64,000 nt of DNA, taken from Seminavis robusta (taxonomy: Eukaryota > Bacillariophyta > Bacillariophyceae > Naviculales > Naviculaceae). The position numbers and the translations under genes were made by a program. The stretch covers positions 85,441-149,440 of the forward strand of contig CAICTM010000052.1 in the NCBI GenBank assembly GCA_903772945.1, read 5' to 3'. Numbering within the stretch: position 1 is the stretch's first letter; every line of letters begins with the position of its first letter. Shown piece after piece: positions 43,764 to 53,374 of the stretch. The notes under the pieces are model-generated. The model was given only the letters and a program-made list of their open reading frames with translations, was not told where the DNA came from and ran no database searches.

Positions 43764-44312
43764 CTTTTAAAACAACAAAAAACACACACAAACACAACAC
43801 AACAATACATACATACATGTACTAGTAAGCAATCAATCACAAATAAACACATACCCAACAATTCATAGGCAGACGTCTTCTTTACAGATACAGTCTTGGT
43901 TCCTTTCTTCTGTCCCCCACATGAATTTAATTTATGCATTAGTCTAGCCAAAGGTTTGTCGGCTTGCCTTGGGATATCGGAGCTCTCCAATGCGTCCTGC
44001 CATTCTCCCTGGCTGATCACCTGGCTAGCAATTGGCTATGCATACGGTAGCTTTTGCGCCTTGCGACCACCGCTTCACCCATTCGATGAATGATCATCGA
44101 ATGAATGATCAACATCGAATGGTTATTCGAATTGTTGTAGGGTTAGAGCTATGGTACCAGTACGACGCAGACCAGACGCACTGACGTCAGTGCTATTCCG
44201 TATCTTTTGGATCTTTTGCGATCTTTCCTTGGATTTTTGTTGAAAGGCGATCTCGATCCAATTCCCACAATTGCAACTTTCAAAAGTCTGCAGCATAGCA
44301 GTGGATGCCAGT
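43764..44312. other. Intergenic
   Basis: Spacer between the zinc-ribbon/RRM gene and the aldo-keto reductase gene. A GAATGATCATCGAATGAATGATC-like short palindromic repeat occurs near 44083-44120. The AKR frame is open upstream to 44271 without an ATG. Confidence 0.6.
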
Positions 44313-45536
44313 ATGCCTGCCATACCTACAGCCAAGTACAGCACAGTTACTACTACTACTACTACCAGCATTCTATCGAGACTCTCTTTGCTGCTTTGCA
44401 TGAGCCTTTGTGTATTTGTCAGAGCAAGCAGCTTTTCCAGCAGAAGCTCCTTGAAATTGGCATTTCTCTCCAGTTGGAACAAAAGTTCAAGTGCCAGTGC
44501 AAGCAGTACAAGCAGTACAAGATCTACAAGATCTACAAGATTTCTGAGCATGTCGTCCAACTCTGCCACTGAAGCCCTCTTGAATTGTCCCAGTATCCCC
44601 TTGCTGGATGGGACGGCTCATCCTGCCATTGGCTTTGGCACGTACAAAGTGGGATTTTTGCCGGCCAGTGCTTCCTCGGCAGTTTCAGGTGCCAGCAAAG
44701 CTGATGATAAAGACGAACGAAGTGCCAAGGACTGCGTCTTGGATGCCTTGAAAGTGGGATACAGGTTCTTGGAATGTGCGGAATTCTACGGAAATGAAGC
44801 TCAAGTGGGAGCAGCCATCAAAGAGTCCGGAATCCCTCGCAAAGACCTTTTCTTGTGCAGCAAGGTATGGACTACCACCATTGAAAAAGGACCAGAGGCG
44901 ATCAAGGCACAGTTCGAAAAAACACTACAAGATTTGGGCACCGACTATCTAGATTTGTACCTCGTTCACTGGCCCGTGCCAAATCATCACGTGCAAGCCT
45001 ACAAAACACTGGAGGAGTTGCAAAAGGCAGGAAAAATCAAAGGCATTGGCGTTTCCAACTACGCCGTACAAGATATTCAAGAGCTCATCGATTCACCCGA
45101 TATTGATCAAGTCCCACTGGTCAATCAAATTGAAATAAATCCATTCCTATACCGCAAAAACACCATTCAATATTGTCAAGACAAGGGCATTGTCCTTCAA
45201 TCCTACCGATCGCTACGAGATGGAAAAGCCATGGATCATCCCACGCTCGTAGAAATCGCCAACAAGTACCAAAAGTCCGTCGCACAAATCTTGGGCCGGT
45301 GGTGTGTGCAAAAGGGATTCGTATACGTACCCAAATCCGTCAAGACCGAACGCATGATTGAAAATGGACAAGTTTTTGATTTTGAACTCGCTCCAGACGA
45401 TATGAACACCTTGGATGGATTGACCACAGACGACAATCTACAAGCATTCTTGGGACTCTACCGAAAATGTGTCAATCGGGATACCAGCAAGGATGGAACT
45501 ATGGATGGTGTCAAAATGGACATTACCATGGATTAA
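44313..45536 (+). CDS. Aldo-keto reductase with likely plastid presequence, 407 aa
   Basis: The first ATG of the frame is 44313. Residues about 19-40 are a hydrophobic signal (ILSRLSLLLCMSLCVFVRASS), followed by F41 and a Ser/Arg-rich transit-like stretch to about residue 80, fitting a bipartite plastid signal. The (beta/alpha)8 AKR domain starts near PSIPLLDG (93-100). Known family positions: AIGFGTYKVG, GYRFLECAEFYGNE, LFLCSKVW, LYLVHWPVP, KIKGIGVSNY, QIEINPFL and VPKSV for NADPH binding. Tetrad positions are Y159, K184 and H219, but the Asp of the usual D-Y-K-H tetrad is E154. A short acidic insert lies at 115-137. It should reduce aldehydes or ketones with NADPH if active. The 3' end is 139 bases from a convergent gene. 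Confidence 0.87.
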   Translation: MPAIPTAKYSTVTTTTTTSILSRLSLLLCMSLCVFVRASSFSSRSSLKLAFLSSWNKSSSASASSTSSTRSTRSTRFLSMSSNSATEALLNCPSIPLLDGTAHPAIGFGTYKVGFLPASASSAVSGASKADDKDERSAKDCVLDALKVGYRFLECAEFYGNEAQVGAAIKESGIPRKDLFLCSKVWTTTIEKGPEAIKAQFEKTLQDLGTDYLDLYLVHWPVPNHHVQAYKTLEELQKAGKIKGIGVSNYAVQDIQELIDSPDIDQVPLVNQIEINPFLYRKNTIQYCQDKGIVLQSYRSLRDGKAMDHPTLVEIANKYQKSVAQILGRWCVQKGFVYVPKSVKTERMIENGQVFDFELAPDDMNTLDGLTTDDNLQAFLGLYRKCVNRDTSKDGTMDGVKMDITMD

Positions 45537-45675
45537 TTTAGTTAGCATACAAGTACCGGCAATGACAAGAAAGGAGGACGAAAATGACGAGGAATCTATG
45601 ACCAGTTCTTGCGGGTGGATCCACCCATTCGATTTCTTAAATAAATATTATTCACACAATCAACACTGGCAATGC

Positions 45676-47100
45676 CTACACCGTTTTCCCTTTTCGAACC
45701 TTTCTTCGGGGCCATCGACACTGAAGTCGCCTCCATGGTCGCCATTTGACCCTCGTTGGCTTCTCATGGGCTTGCGGCATGTCGTTGCGTGTCTCTAATT
45801 TGTTCTTGACATGTTCCTTATATTTTTCATCGTGTTTCTCCAGCTCCTCAACCAACACTGGCAGACAGCGTTGTCGCTCTCGGCTCTCTGTCTCGGCTTG
45901 AAGATCCATCCGCCGCTGTAAAAACGAGGATTGAGTCTCGGGAGGCATCAACAGCACAGCGGCTGCTTCGGAAATCACGGTCGGATGCATGCGAAGAAAA
46001 TGATACAGGATCTGCACCTTGTCAAACTTGAGCGGATGCTCAATGGCTTCTTGGAGGACAAACCCTCTTCCTTTGGTTATCTTTGGTGGGTCTGCTTCGT
46101 GCATTTGCATAATATAGGGCGTGGGCGCCCTCTCTTTTCCTAAATACAAATAATCTTCCCGCTCCCCTTGAATCCAAAGCCGCCTCCAATCATGTCTTTT
46201 CTGTGCTGACAGAAACGAGAGGTGGTTGTCATTGTTACTTTGAAAGCGAGGATGGACGTGAATGCGTCGGAGGTTTGGATTCATTTCCATGGCTCTCCAT
46301 GCTTTTTTCTGGTTGTGATCTTTCACAGGAAGAATGCCAAAGTAGCCAAAGGTCCGAACATGAGTGTGCGCGAGACTGTCAAAGAGACCGTCTTCCAACC
46401 ATGCCATGTCGAGCAGTGTCCCACTCGCTTGACAAAGCACACGAAGGCTCAAATGGTGGACGTATGTGGTAAGCAGGAGTTCGTTCAATACCTTTGCAAC
46501 TTCGTCTTGATTCTCATCGCCCACAACTCGAAGCGTAAGAGAAACCCAGCGGATATTTTCCCACATCATCCCCTGCAGAGCCGCCACGAGAGCTTTGATG
46601 GCCCCTGCCTTTTCAGCCGCTCCGTGAACAGTCACGTCCAGCTGCTGCAAGTTGCACACGTAGGATTGCGTCAAGACTTTATATTTGCAGGGCGGACAAT
46701 TCCTGGCAATGTCGAGCTTCAATGCTTTCACTCCGTAGGGTAAATCTGGATTGGGAGCAATGCCATCGTCGTTCCACTTGAGACGCAATGTTTCCTTTTC
46801 TGCTGGAGCATTGAAGCGCGTGACTCCGTGTTTGGCAATCCGGAACCGCTCCTGATCCTCATCGTCGTGGTTAAAGAGCCAGCACTGTCTGCAAATGGAG
46901 TAGGCGGGTCTGCCGTATGAAAGCCGCGGATCCACTTCGTATCGGGGGCCAATAATGCTCCACATCCCGCACTCGCGGCATGCGTTGCGGCGTCTGTGTG
47001 CCCCCGAGAACCAGGGGACTTCGTTTTGTTCTGTGTCATCTTCCTCCTCGTCATCTTCGAGGTCAATAAGGAATATCGCATCAAGATCAAAGTGCTCCAT
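45676..47100 (-). CDS. Protein of unknown function with N-terminal Cys4 motif, 474 aa
   Basis: A single exon from a true ATG. The N-terminus is very acidic (residues 13-26). A possible zinc site follows: C41-x2-C44 and C70-x2-C73 (NACRECGMW and SICRQCWLF). The middle has regularly spaced strand-helix units with leucines (CNLQQLDVTVHG, WVSLTLRVV, YVHHLSLRVL, VRTFGYFGIL, MNPNLRRIHVHP) that recall degenerate leucine-rich repeats of diatom proteins. The C-terminal part is helical and basic, with a coiled-coil-like section (residues about 400-445) and an Arg/Lys/Trp-rich tail that could be a nuclear signal. No family recognised; a nucleic-acid or protein-binding role is speculation. Confidence 0.75.
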   Translation of the reverse strand: MEHFDLDAIFLIDLEDDEEEDDTEQNEVPWFSGAHRRRNACRECGMWSIIGPRYEVDPRLSYGRPAYSICRQCWLFNHDDEDQERFRIAKHGVTRFNAPAEKETLRLKWNDDGIAPNPDLPYGVKALKLDIARNCPPCKYKVLTQSYVCNLQQLDVTVHGAAEKAGAIKALVAALQGMMWENIRWVSLTLRVVGDENQDEVAKVLNELLLTTYVHHLSLRVLCQASGTLLDMAWLEDGLFDSLAHTHVRTFGYFGILPVKDHNQKKAWRAMEMNPNLRRIHVHPRFQSNNDNHLSFLSAQKRHDWRRLWIQGEREDYLYLGKERAPTPYIMQMHEADPPKITKGRGFVLQEAIEHPLKFDKVQILYHFLRMHPTVISEAAAVLLMPPETQSSFLQRRMDLQAETESRERQRCLPVLVEELEKHDEKYKEHVKNKLETRNDMPQAHEKPTRVKWRPWRRLQCRWPRRKVRKGKTV

Positions 47101-49368
47101 GGTCCACGGCTTGTAAAGTTTTGTTGTTATGGGACGGACTCATCATCTTTCACCTCTGCTCGGCCAAACTTGGATGAGCAGGACAAAAGATTCCACGGGA
47201 TAGTTTTCCACGGCAAGGCACGATCGAGCTGACATCAGATTGATGATTGAATGAATGATTCAACAGCCCCCCTCGCCCCTTAGAGTAGTTCAGGGAAATT
47301 ATCTACGGAAGCCCAGTATTTGTTTTTCTTCAATAGGTCGATTGAATATGTAGTGTACCGGTATGTTCGCCGATTGATTCAATCCTTCATAACTCTCCGG
47401 GGTTTAGAGTAGGTCATTGGATCATCTATCATACCGACGATCCTGCACCTCATCCAGATTTAAATTGAGTAGGGAAGTTATTGTCTATACTGAAGCCTGC
47501 GATGCCTACCGGTAGGGGCAAGGCTTAGGCAAAGTTTCATCGCGGTTGACAGCGCCGCTCACTAGCGGACCGTACCTGTACCTTTGTGTGGTTGCTATCG
47601 GTAGGGTTGCTCTCGGACTTGAATGAAGACTCTGAACTGACGCAAACGATCCAGAGAGGACGGAACCAAATGGTTAGACTTGAGCTGAGAGCAAAGGCCG
47701 CATGCATGCATTCCACTTTCATTCTGCGCAGGTAAAGCGGACAGCCCAGGAAAGCTGACACCACTATAGATACCTCCTCAAGGTTCAAGACAAACTCCGA
47801 ACTCCAATGGCTTGCCTGTATGCGAACACTCGTGGACTGTACCTGTGTGATTCTAAGGGCTGCTCTTGGACTTGAAGGTTGTCTTGGGTCTTCTACGTTC
47901 ACCGAAATGGGAAGAGAAGGAAGAGAACAACGGCGACCCACCAAGCAAGAAGAACATCACAACCAACGTAGCCGACGGCGAACGGTCCCAACCAACAACC
48001 GATGCTTCATTGATGACAAAAGGAAACGAAGAATCAAGTAAGGTTAGCAAGACTGGTTGCAGTGATCAGCACAAGAGCTGAAAGAATGTTTGGGTACCCT
48101 TTCCCAGCGTATTGACGAGAGGCGTACCTGCAAGTCAATACCACAAGGCCCACAAGGAGCAGCTGCAAGCAGCACCGGGAAATAGCACCATAAGTGGTAC
48201 CGGTACATGTATGTGATATAAGAATGTGAACTGACCTTGTTGGTGGACGAGACTGGAACACGAACGATCAAACAGCGCCTTGCCAACGGCCAACACTGAA
48301 CAGACCTGTCGAGGAAGACGCAATAGAAGGTGAGACGTGAGCGACACCGCCAAACAGAAGAACTGACTGTTACCTTGCACGAGGACGAACCAACCCACAA
48401 AGGAACCACCGCAAGATGACTCTGGATCCGTTCAACCACACAGCGGTCCGCGCGAGGGTCCACCCGTAGATGCACATCTCGAAGCACGTGAACGTGGGAC
48501 TCTCAATACCATCATTGTCATCGTCATGCATGTCTTCAAGAGAAGACAGAAGTTGTTGTTGTTGCTTGTGGTTGAAAGAAGAAGCTTGCTTGAAGGCAAC
48601 GGCGTTTCATTTCAGCCGTAACCTTTTTGGCAAGACCAACTCAAAATCGAAATCGGGAAGGTGTCAACATCAAAATCAAAATCAAAGATAAACAGAATGG
48701 AGCTCGTCATTGATTGTCGTTTTATTTCAAACTGAAACAAACGGCCGAACTCTCGGTAAAGGTACGGTACGACGAGTGGCGGTCGTTGACATGTCGGAGG
48801 CAAAAGAGGTTGACCGCCACTCCTCGGTGGTGTCTCCATGAGCTGAGTAGCATCCCTTCCTGCCGCACGAGGAACTATTTCCATTGAAAGCAGAGCCTTC
48901 GTGCCATGCAGAAACGAGGTGTCACAACGTGGAAGATATCGCCCATCATCGAATGGAAGGAGCTCGCAACCGCTGTTGCCAGCCTGGGATCGAAACTAGA
49001 AGATCCTGTCATGGTGTATTAGTACATGTAGTTGCCTCTGTATGAGTAGTGCAATGGGCAAGAAGCATGCATTGTCGAGAAGAAGTTGTGTCGATCGAAG
49101 AGGCCACGGCGCTCGGTTGTTCGATTTGAATTCCACGCCAAGGCAATGGATGACGTCAGATTGATCATTCGATTTTCAATCATTCGATTTACGGTAAAAG
49201 ATCCACTTTCGACAGCTCTTTCGAATTATTTAATAGTTCCTGAAAAACAACCCCAGGAAATCCACGACTGCAGATTGGCCGTTTCATTTTTCTCATAGCA
49301 GCAGCTTGATGGGATTTGGGATCCCAAGCTGCCATAATGGCCATAATAGATGATAGTAAGGACTGAAG
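47101..49368. other. Intergenic, 2.3 kb
   Basis: No convincing gene between two divergent coding regions. Short frames up to 147 codons overlap in several phases around 47.5-48.5 kb. Two sections (about 47605-47640 and 47858-47895) share the words TGCTC then GGACTTGAA, suggesting an old local duplication. The rest shows nothing recognisable. Confidence 0.5.
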
Positions 49369-50556
49369 ATGAGGTTTGTCTCCAACTGCACCCTCCTTGC
49401 TTCTGCCTTATCGGCTGCATATCGTACCTACAACGATACCCAGCCAATCAGTTCTTTGGAACATTTTTTGGATGACAATGGTATCTTGCTAACAATGTGC
49501 ATGCAATTCCGTGGACGGATTCCTTGGTTGGAATGTTCCCGCAAGGATGGAAATTCCAAACTCTCAGCCTCTTGGATTCAAGCAAGCAAGACGAGAGGAT
49601 TCCGAGTAATTGGAAAGCCAATTGATGTTGGGCCACCCGTGGGATTGGTTCTCAAGCCCTCTTCCACAAAAGTTAGGTGTCTGTACCCCGTAGATGCTGG
49701 TACCGATGGACGAGACAACAATGGTTGTGGTCCCAACTCTTATGACCCACGTTATGGATCCAAAGGATACGACCATGCGGGATGGTTTCAAAGGCTCTTG
49801 ACTCGTCAAGAACTTACTTACTACAAGAACCAAAAGTTTGGAAAAAATAGAACTTGGGAAAGCATTCCTTGCAACCAGCTTTATGACAACCTAACTGTTC
49901 CAATTCTTGGCTTGTTGGAGGAACGTCAACAGGAACAAAACACTCAAACCTCACACAAGAACAACCAAACCAGGTATCAATGGAAGTACAAAACACTGGA
50001 TGAAGTTGTGGTAGACCAATGGTCCTACAAATTGGGCCATCCCGTCTGCAACCAAAGTCAACCAGCACCCAAACCAGACTTTAACGAAACATCCATATTT
50101 GACTTCCTTGTCTACTTTGATCGCTACTTTTGGTCTGGCGCAGATGATGACTGGCGACAAGTGGTAAGCCTCATGGAAGATACCATAGACCGTCACCCTT
50201 TCGTGAGCACTTGGAATGAATTGGTGCTGGAAGTGCCACCATCCTTTCAGGACTTTGTTGAGAACACCGTTCAGGCTGTCTTTTGTATTCAAGGAAGAGG
50301 TTTGGTGCCAGATCAAATTGCCAAATTCTGGGCTAGACGAGAGGCCAAAAAGATGAACAAGCCACTTCTGTATGTCAATGAAAAATCGTTGGGGACCGAT
50401 GAAGCACCAAGAAAGGAGGAAGAGACTGAGCTTTTTCATTGCTTTGACGACGATGATGATATTGAGGAGGAATCAGAGGATGTCATGGAGTTGATGTTGG
50501 AGCATGCCCAGGAATCTCATTCGACGCCGACTAGGCTCCGCAAATCTTCTGCCTAG
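49369..50556 (+). CDS. Probable secretory protein of unknown function, 395 aa
   Basis: A single exon from a true ATG. The first 18 residues (MRFVSNCTLLASALSAA) are a plausible short signal peptide. Cysteine-containing sections follow: MCMQFRGRIPWLECSR, CLYPVDAGTDGRDNNGCGP at about 105-123, then SYDPRYGSKGYDHAGWFQ. Several NxS/T sequons (NRT, NLT, NQS, NET) fit the secretory pathway. The middle contains WKYKTLDEVVVDQWSYKL, and FLVYFDRYFWSG and then PFVSTWNELVLEVP are rich in aromatics. The tail is acidic (FDDDDDIEEESED). I have an impression of having seen YPVDAxTDGRxxxGCG-like motifs in other algal secreted proteins but cannot name a family. It converges on psbU, 328 bases away. Confidence 0.75.
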   Translation: MRFVSNCTLLASALSAAYRTYNDTQPISSLEHFLDDNGILLTMCMQFRGRIPWLECSRKDGNSKLSASWIQASKTRGFRVIGKPIDVGPPVGLVLKPSSTKVRCLYPVDAGTDGRDNNGCGPNSYDPRYGSKGYDHAGWFQRLLTRQELTYYKNQKFGKNRTWESIPCNQLYDNLTVPILGLLEERQQEQNTQTSHKNNQTRYQWKYKTLDEVVVDQWSYKLGHPVCNQSQPAPKPDFNETSIFDFLVYFDRYFWSGADDDWRQVVSLMEDTIDRHPFVSTWNELVLEVPPSFQDFVENTVQAVFCIQGRGLVPDQIAKFWARREAKKMNKPLLYVNEKSLGTDEAPRKEEETELFHCFDDDDDIEEESEDVMELMLEHAQESHSTPTRLRKSSA

Positions 50557-50884
50557 AGATTCGAATATTCCAACCGTAGCTTCGGCTGGTACCGGTACCG
50601 AGAACACGAGTTTCATTGTTTTGACGGAACTGAATTTGTTGAGGTCCCATGTACATGTATCTATTTGACAGCCAACTACGAACTTAAATTACAAACTGTT
50701 GTTGATTATTCGAATGGGTAACTAGCTAGACCAAAAATCAGTAACAGATGGACCTTCCTGTGTCTGTCTCCAGGAAATCATGTTGAGAAGTGAACTAATC
50801 CATCTCTTTGTTCCGTGCCATTCGATCCCAATCCACACCAGCCACCATACGGTAGCCTGTGACATGCTCTGTACGGCGATATGA
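50557..50884. other. Spacer between convergent genes
   Basis: 328 bases between the secretory protein and PsbU genes. Contains TACCGGTACCG and TACATGTA palindromes; nothing else seen. Confidence 0.6.
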
Positions 50885-51489
50885 TTAGGTGGAGACACGA
50901 GCATTGATTCTCTCGCTAAAGGCACGTCCTGGAGGGTTGACGGTAAGGGATGCCTCGTACTTCTTGAAGAGTTTGATGTCATTTTCGGTCAAGTTGTCAA
51001 TCTTGTAAATATCCTTTACTTTCTCGTAAGGCCCATGGCTGGCAATCTTTCCAGCCGCAGTGGGGAACATGCCCACGAGTTCCTTGTAGTCGCCCACAAA
51101 TGCCGCGTTGATGTCCAACTTGCCTCCTGTGGCCATCTGAGATTCCTCCCTGACATCTTCAATGTGCTCGTCAAAGAACCAAGTGGAAGCCGGTTTGGCA
51201 TTGGCCTGCACGTACCGTAGTATACAGCATACATAGAAGGTGAAAAAGGCTGGGTTAGATCCCGTAGCTTAGCTGTAGGTAGCTATAGGTAGCTACCAGT
51301 AGCTAGCAAGCAATGCAGGTTGCTTGCACATGTACTTACAATGGCGGGCATTGCAATCAATCCAGCTACTCCAGCCAGCACTTCGCGACGATCCATGGCC
51401 AACGCAGTCTCCAAGGGGCGGACTGACTGAGGAACCACAAAGGCACTCGCACTGACAAACAAGCCCACAGCAACCAAGAAACGCATCAT
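50885..51489 (-). CDS. psbU: Photosystem II 12 kDa extrinsic protein PsbU, two exons, 156 aa
   Basis: Minus-strand exons 51489-51340 and 51205-50885 join in phase 0 across a 134-nt intron (ATT|GTAAGT, TGCAG|GCC), giving 156 residues. PsbU is a lumenal subunit that stabilises the oxygen-evolving cluster in cyanobacteria, red algae and diatoms. The presequence has three parts: a signal peptide, the plastid motif SASAFVVP (F at 17), and a thylakoid signal with twin arginines (DRREVLAGVAGLIAMP) ending in AIANA before KPAST. The mature part has the family helix-hairpin-helix pattern: KLDINAAFVGDYKELVGMFP, AAGKIASHGPYEKVKDIYKI, NLTENDIKLFKKYE and the diatom-type end NPPGRAFSERINARVST. The start could be either of two adjacent ATG codons. 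Confidence 0.93.
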
Positions 51490-53374
51490 TTTCAGAATAT
51501 TTGTTTTGAATAAAAATAGCAAAGAAAGGAAAGCAAAGACCGGATAACTTTGGTTTTATGAGACCGTGGCAATCGAAAAAATATGATTGGGTTCTTAAAA
51601 TCCAAAACTTGCAGGCAGATAGCTACGAACAAGTACTAGCTAGTAGTACGGTTTGATGGTTGTGAATCATCAATCCTTTTGGTTAGCAACCAAAGACGTA
51701 CGAAGCCATCAAGATCTCGAGTGAGAATCGAACAAACAAATCAAAGGATGATGGAAAAGATACTCGTACAGTATCTTCCGAATGAAGAAGCTGGTTTAAT
51801 ACCGGATGACACGAGAGATTTAAAGTTATACCTATGCAATTAATAAGTATAGGCGACCCACATGTTGAACCAAAGAAGCACCCTCAGATGCCCCAGTTGA
51901 AGTCCTTGATGCATATCCAGCTGTCATCCGTGTCTTCAATGACGAGATTTCTAAGCCAGAACGCTAATAATGCTCCACATAGTTCATTAGGGACAAGGTC
52001 AGAAGAAACGTTCAATCCAGCAGAGCTGATTCAGCATTGTGCTTTTGGGCCTGCAGTTGAGAGACTTTGCCTGGTTGCTGTTGCTGTTGCTGTTGCTACT
52101 ACATACATGTAGCTCAGTCAGTACTGTTAGTTGGCGCGATACTCACTGGTCGTACCGTAAAAGTATCGCAGGCTCAAGCGACAGGTACAGTAATGGCCGG
52201 GAATCTGAGATGGAGCAACAATAGGAGGTTGCATCAACCGAGGGTTGCTTTATGGCAGACCGTCACCCAGCATGCTAGCCAGAGCTGGTGCCGGAAGAGG
52301 AAGCAAACGGCCCAAAGTCAACAGCCTAGTAGGTACTACTGTACAGTCTAACTATTCTGGAGTACAAGTAGCAAGTAGCTACTCAACAGTCGCTGTTTGT
52401 TGTAGCTAGACTACAGTAGTCTAACAGTTTGCAAAATTAATCTAATCATGTCCTTGCCGAAATCGTTGTTCCTCAAAAAAGCAAGATGTTCTTCAAGCTA
52501 GCTTTTCTCTGTCGCCTTCTTGATTGGTCTCTGGAAAAGCCTACGGAAACTTCAAAACTTCTTTTTTGCGAGAGAAGCCATTAGGCCGGCCAGTGTCCGG
52601 GTTCTGCTGCTACAGTACGGTACGTAGCTAGCTAGAGCTAGGTAGTCGCTGCTAGGTAGTCTCCTAGCTAGCTAGCAAAGCGAGCTAGTCCCTCCCCGGA
52701 CTCGACTCGACTCGACACCTGCTCCGACTTGTGGGGAATCAAGTAAGTGTTCTCACTATGATGCTTTCGCTTATGCTGCGATGTGCCATACTAGTACTGC
52801 CAATCAGCCAGGAGCTCAGAATTCAAGTTTGACGACTCGGAGGCGTGGTGGAATTGAATCGGAAACGTAGAAACCTCCCTTCCATCCGAACTCCTTTCTT
52901 GTCTGCTTTTGCAGTTTCATGTATTTCAGCGCAAGGAGGGTTGGGCCCTCGCGTATTTGGTTATTACTACCACTGCATGATGAGGCTTACAGACGATGAA
53001 ATTTACTGGAGGCAGCTGGACTGCATAATTTGCAAGAGATGAACTCCTGAGCCGCAGGTATCACCGCCTCGAGTGTCTATCAATGCACCTTCTAGTCTAG
53101 CTAGCTATGCCAGAAGACTGCGGTGTTGATTCTATGGTTACATATATATTATGCAAGGATCTATTAGTTTTACTCTTACTTGTAGTATCCAATCGTTATT
53201 TCGTTCGGTCAGCCCTTGCGCCGTTCCTTCTTGGTCAGGAATCAAGCGCACTGTAAGGTGCAACCATGATGTAAAGATTTACCCACTGGCTGAGTGACTC
53301 CCTCTCGTCTCTGCCAGCAAAGCAAGGCAAAGGGCAATCGTCAAAGTGCAGTGTATTTAGCGTAATGAGCCATC
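51490..53374. other. Intergenic, 1.9 kb
   Basis: Upstream region of psbU and downstream region of the second HSF. Only short unsupported frames. Palindromic (GCTA)n words cluster near 52620-52680 and 53097-53107, with ACTCG repeats near 52698-52715. A (TTGCTG)n run lies at about 52074-52095. Confidence 0.6.

Noticed and set aside
48044-48487. Minus-strand frame of 147 codons
   Set aside because: Cys/Arg-rich composition typical of chance frames here; no motif or splice context.
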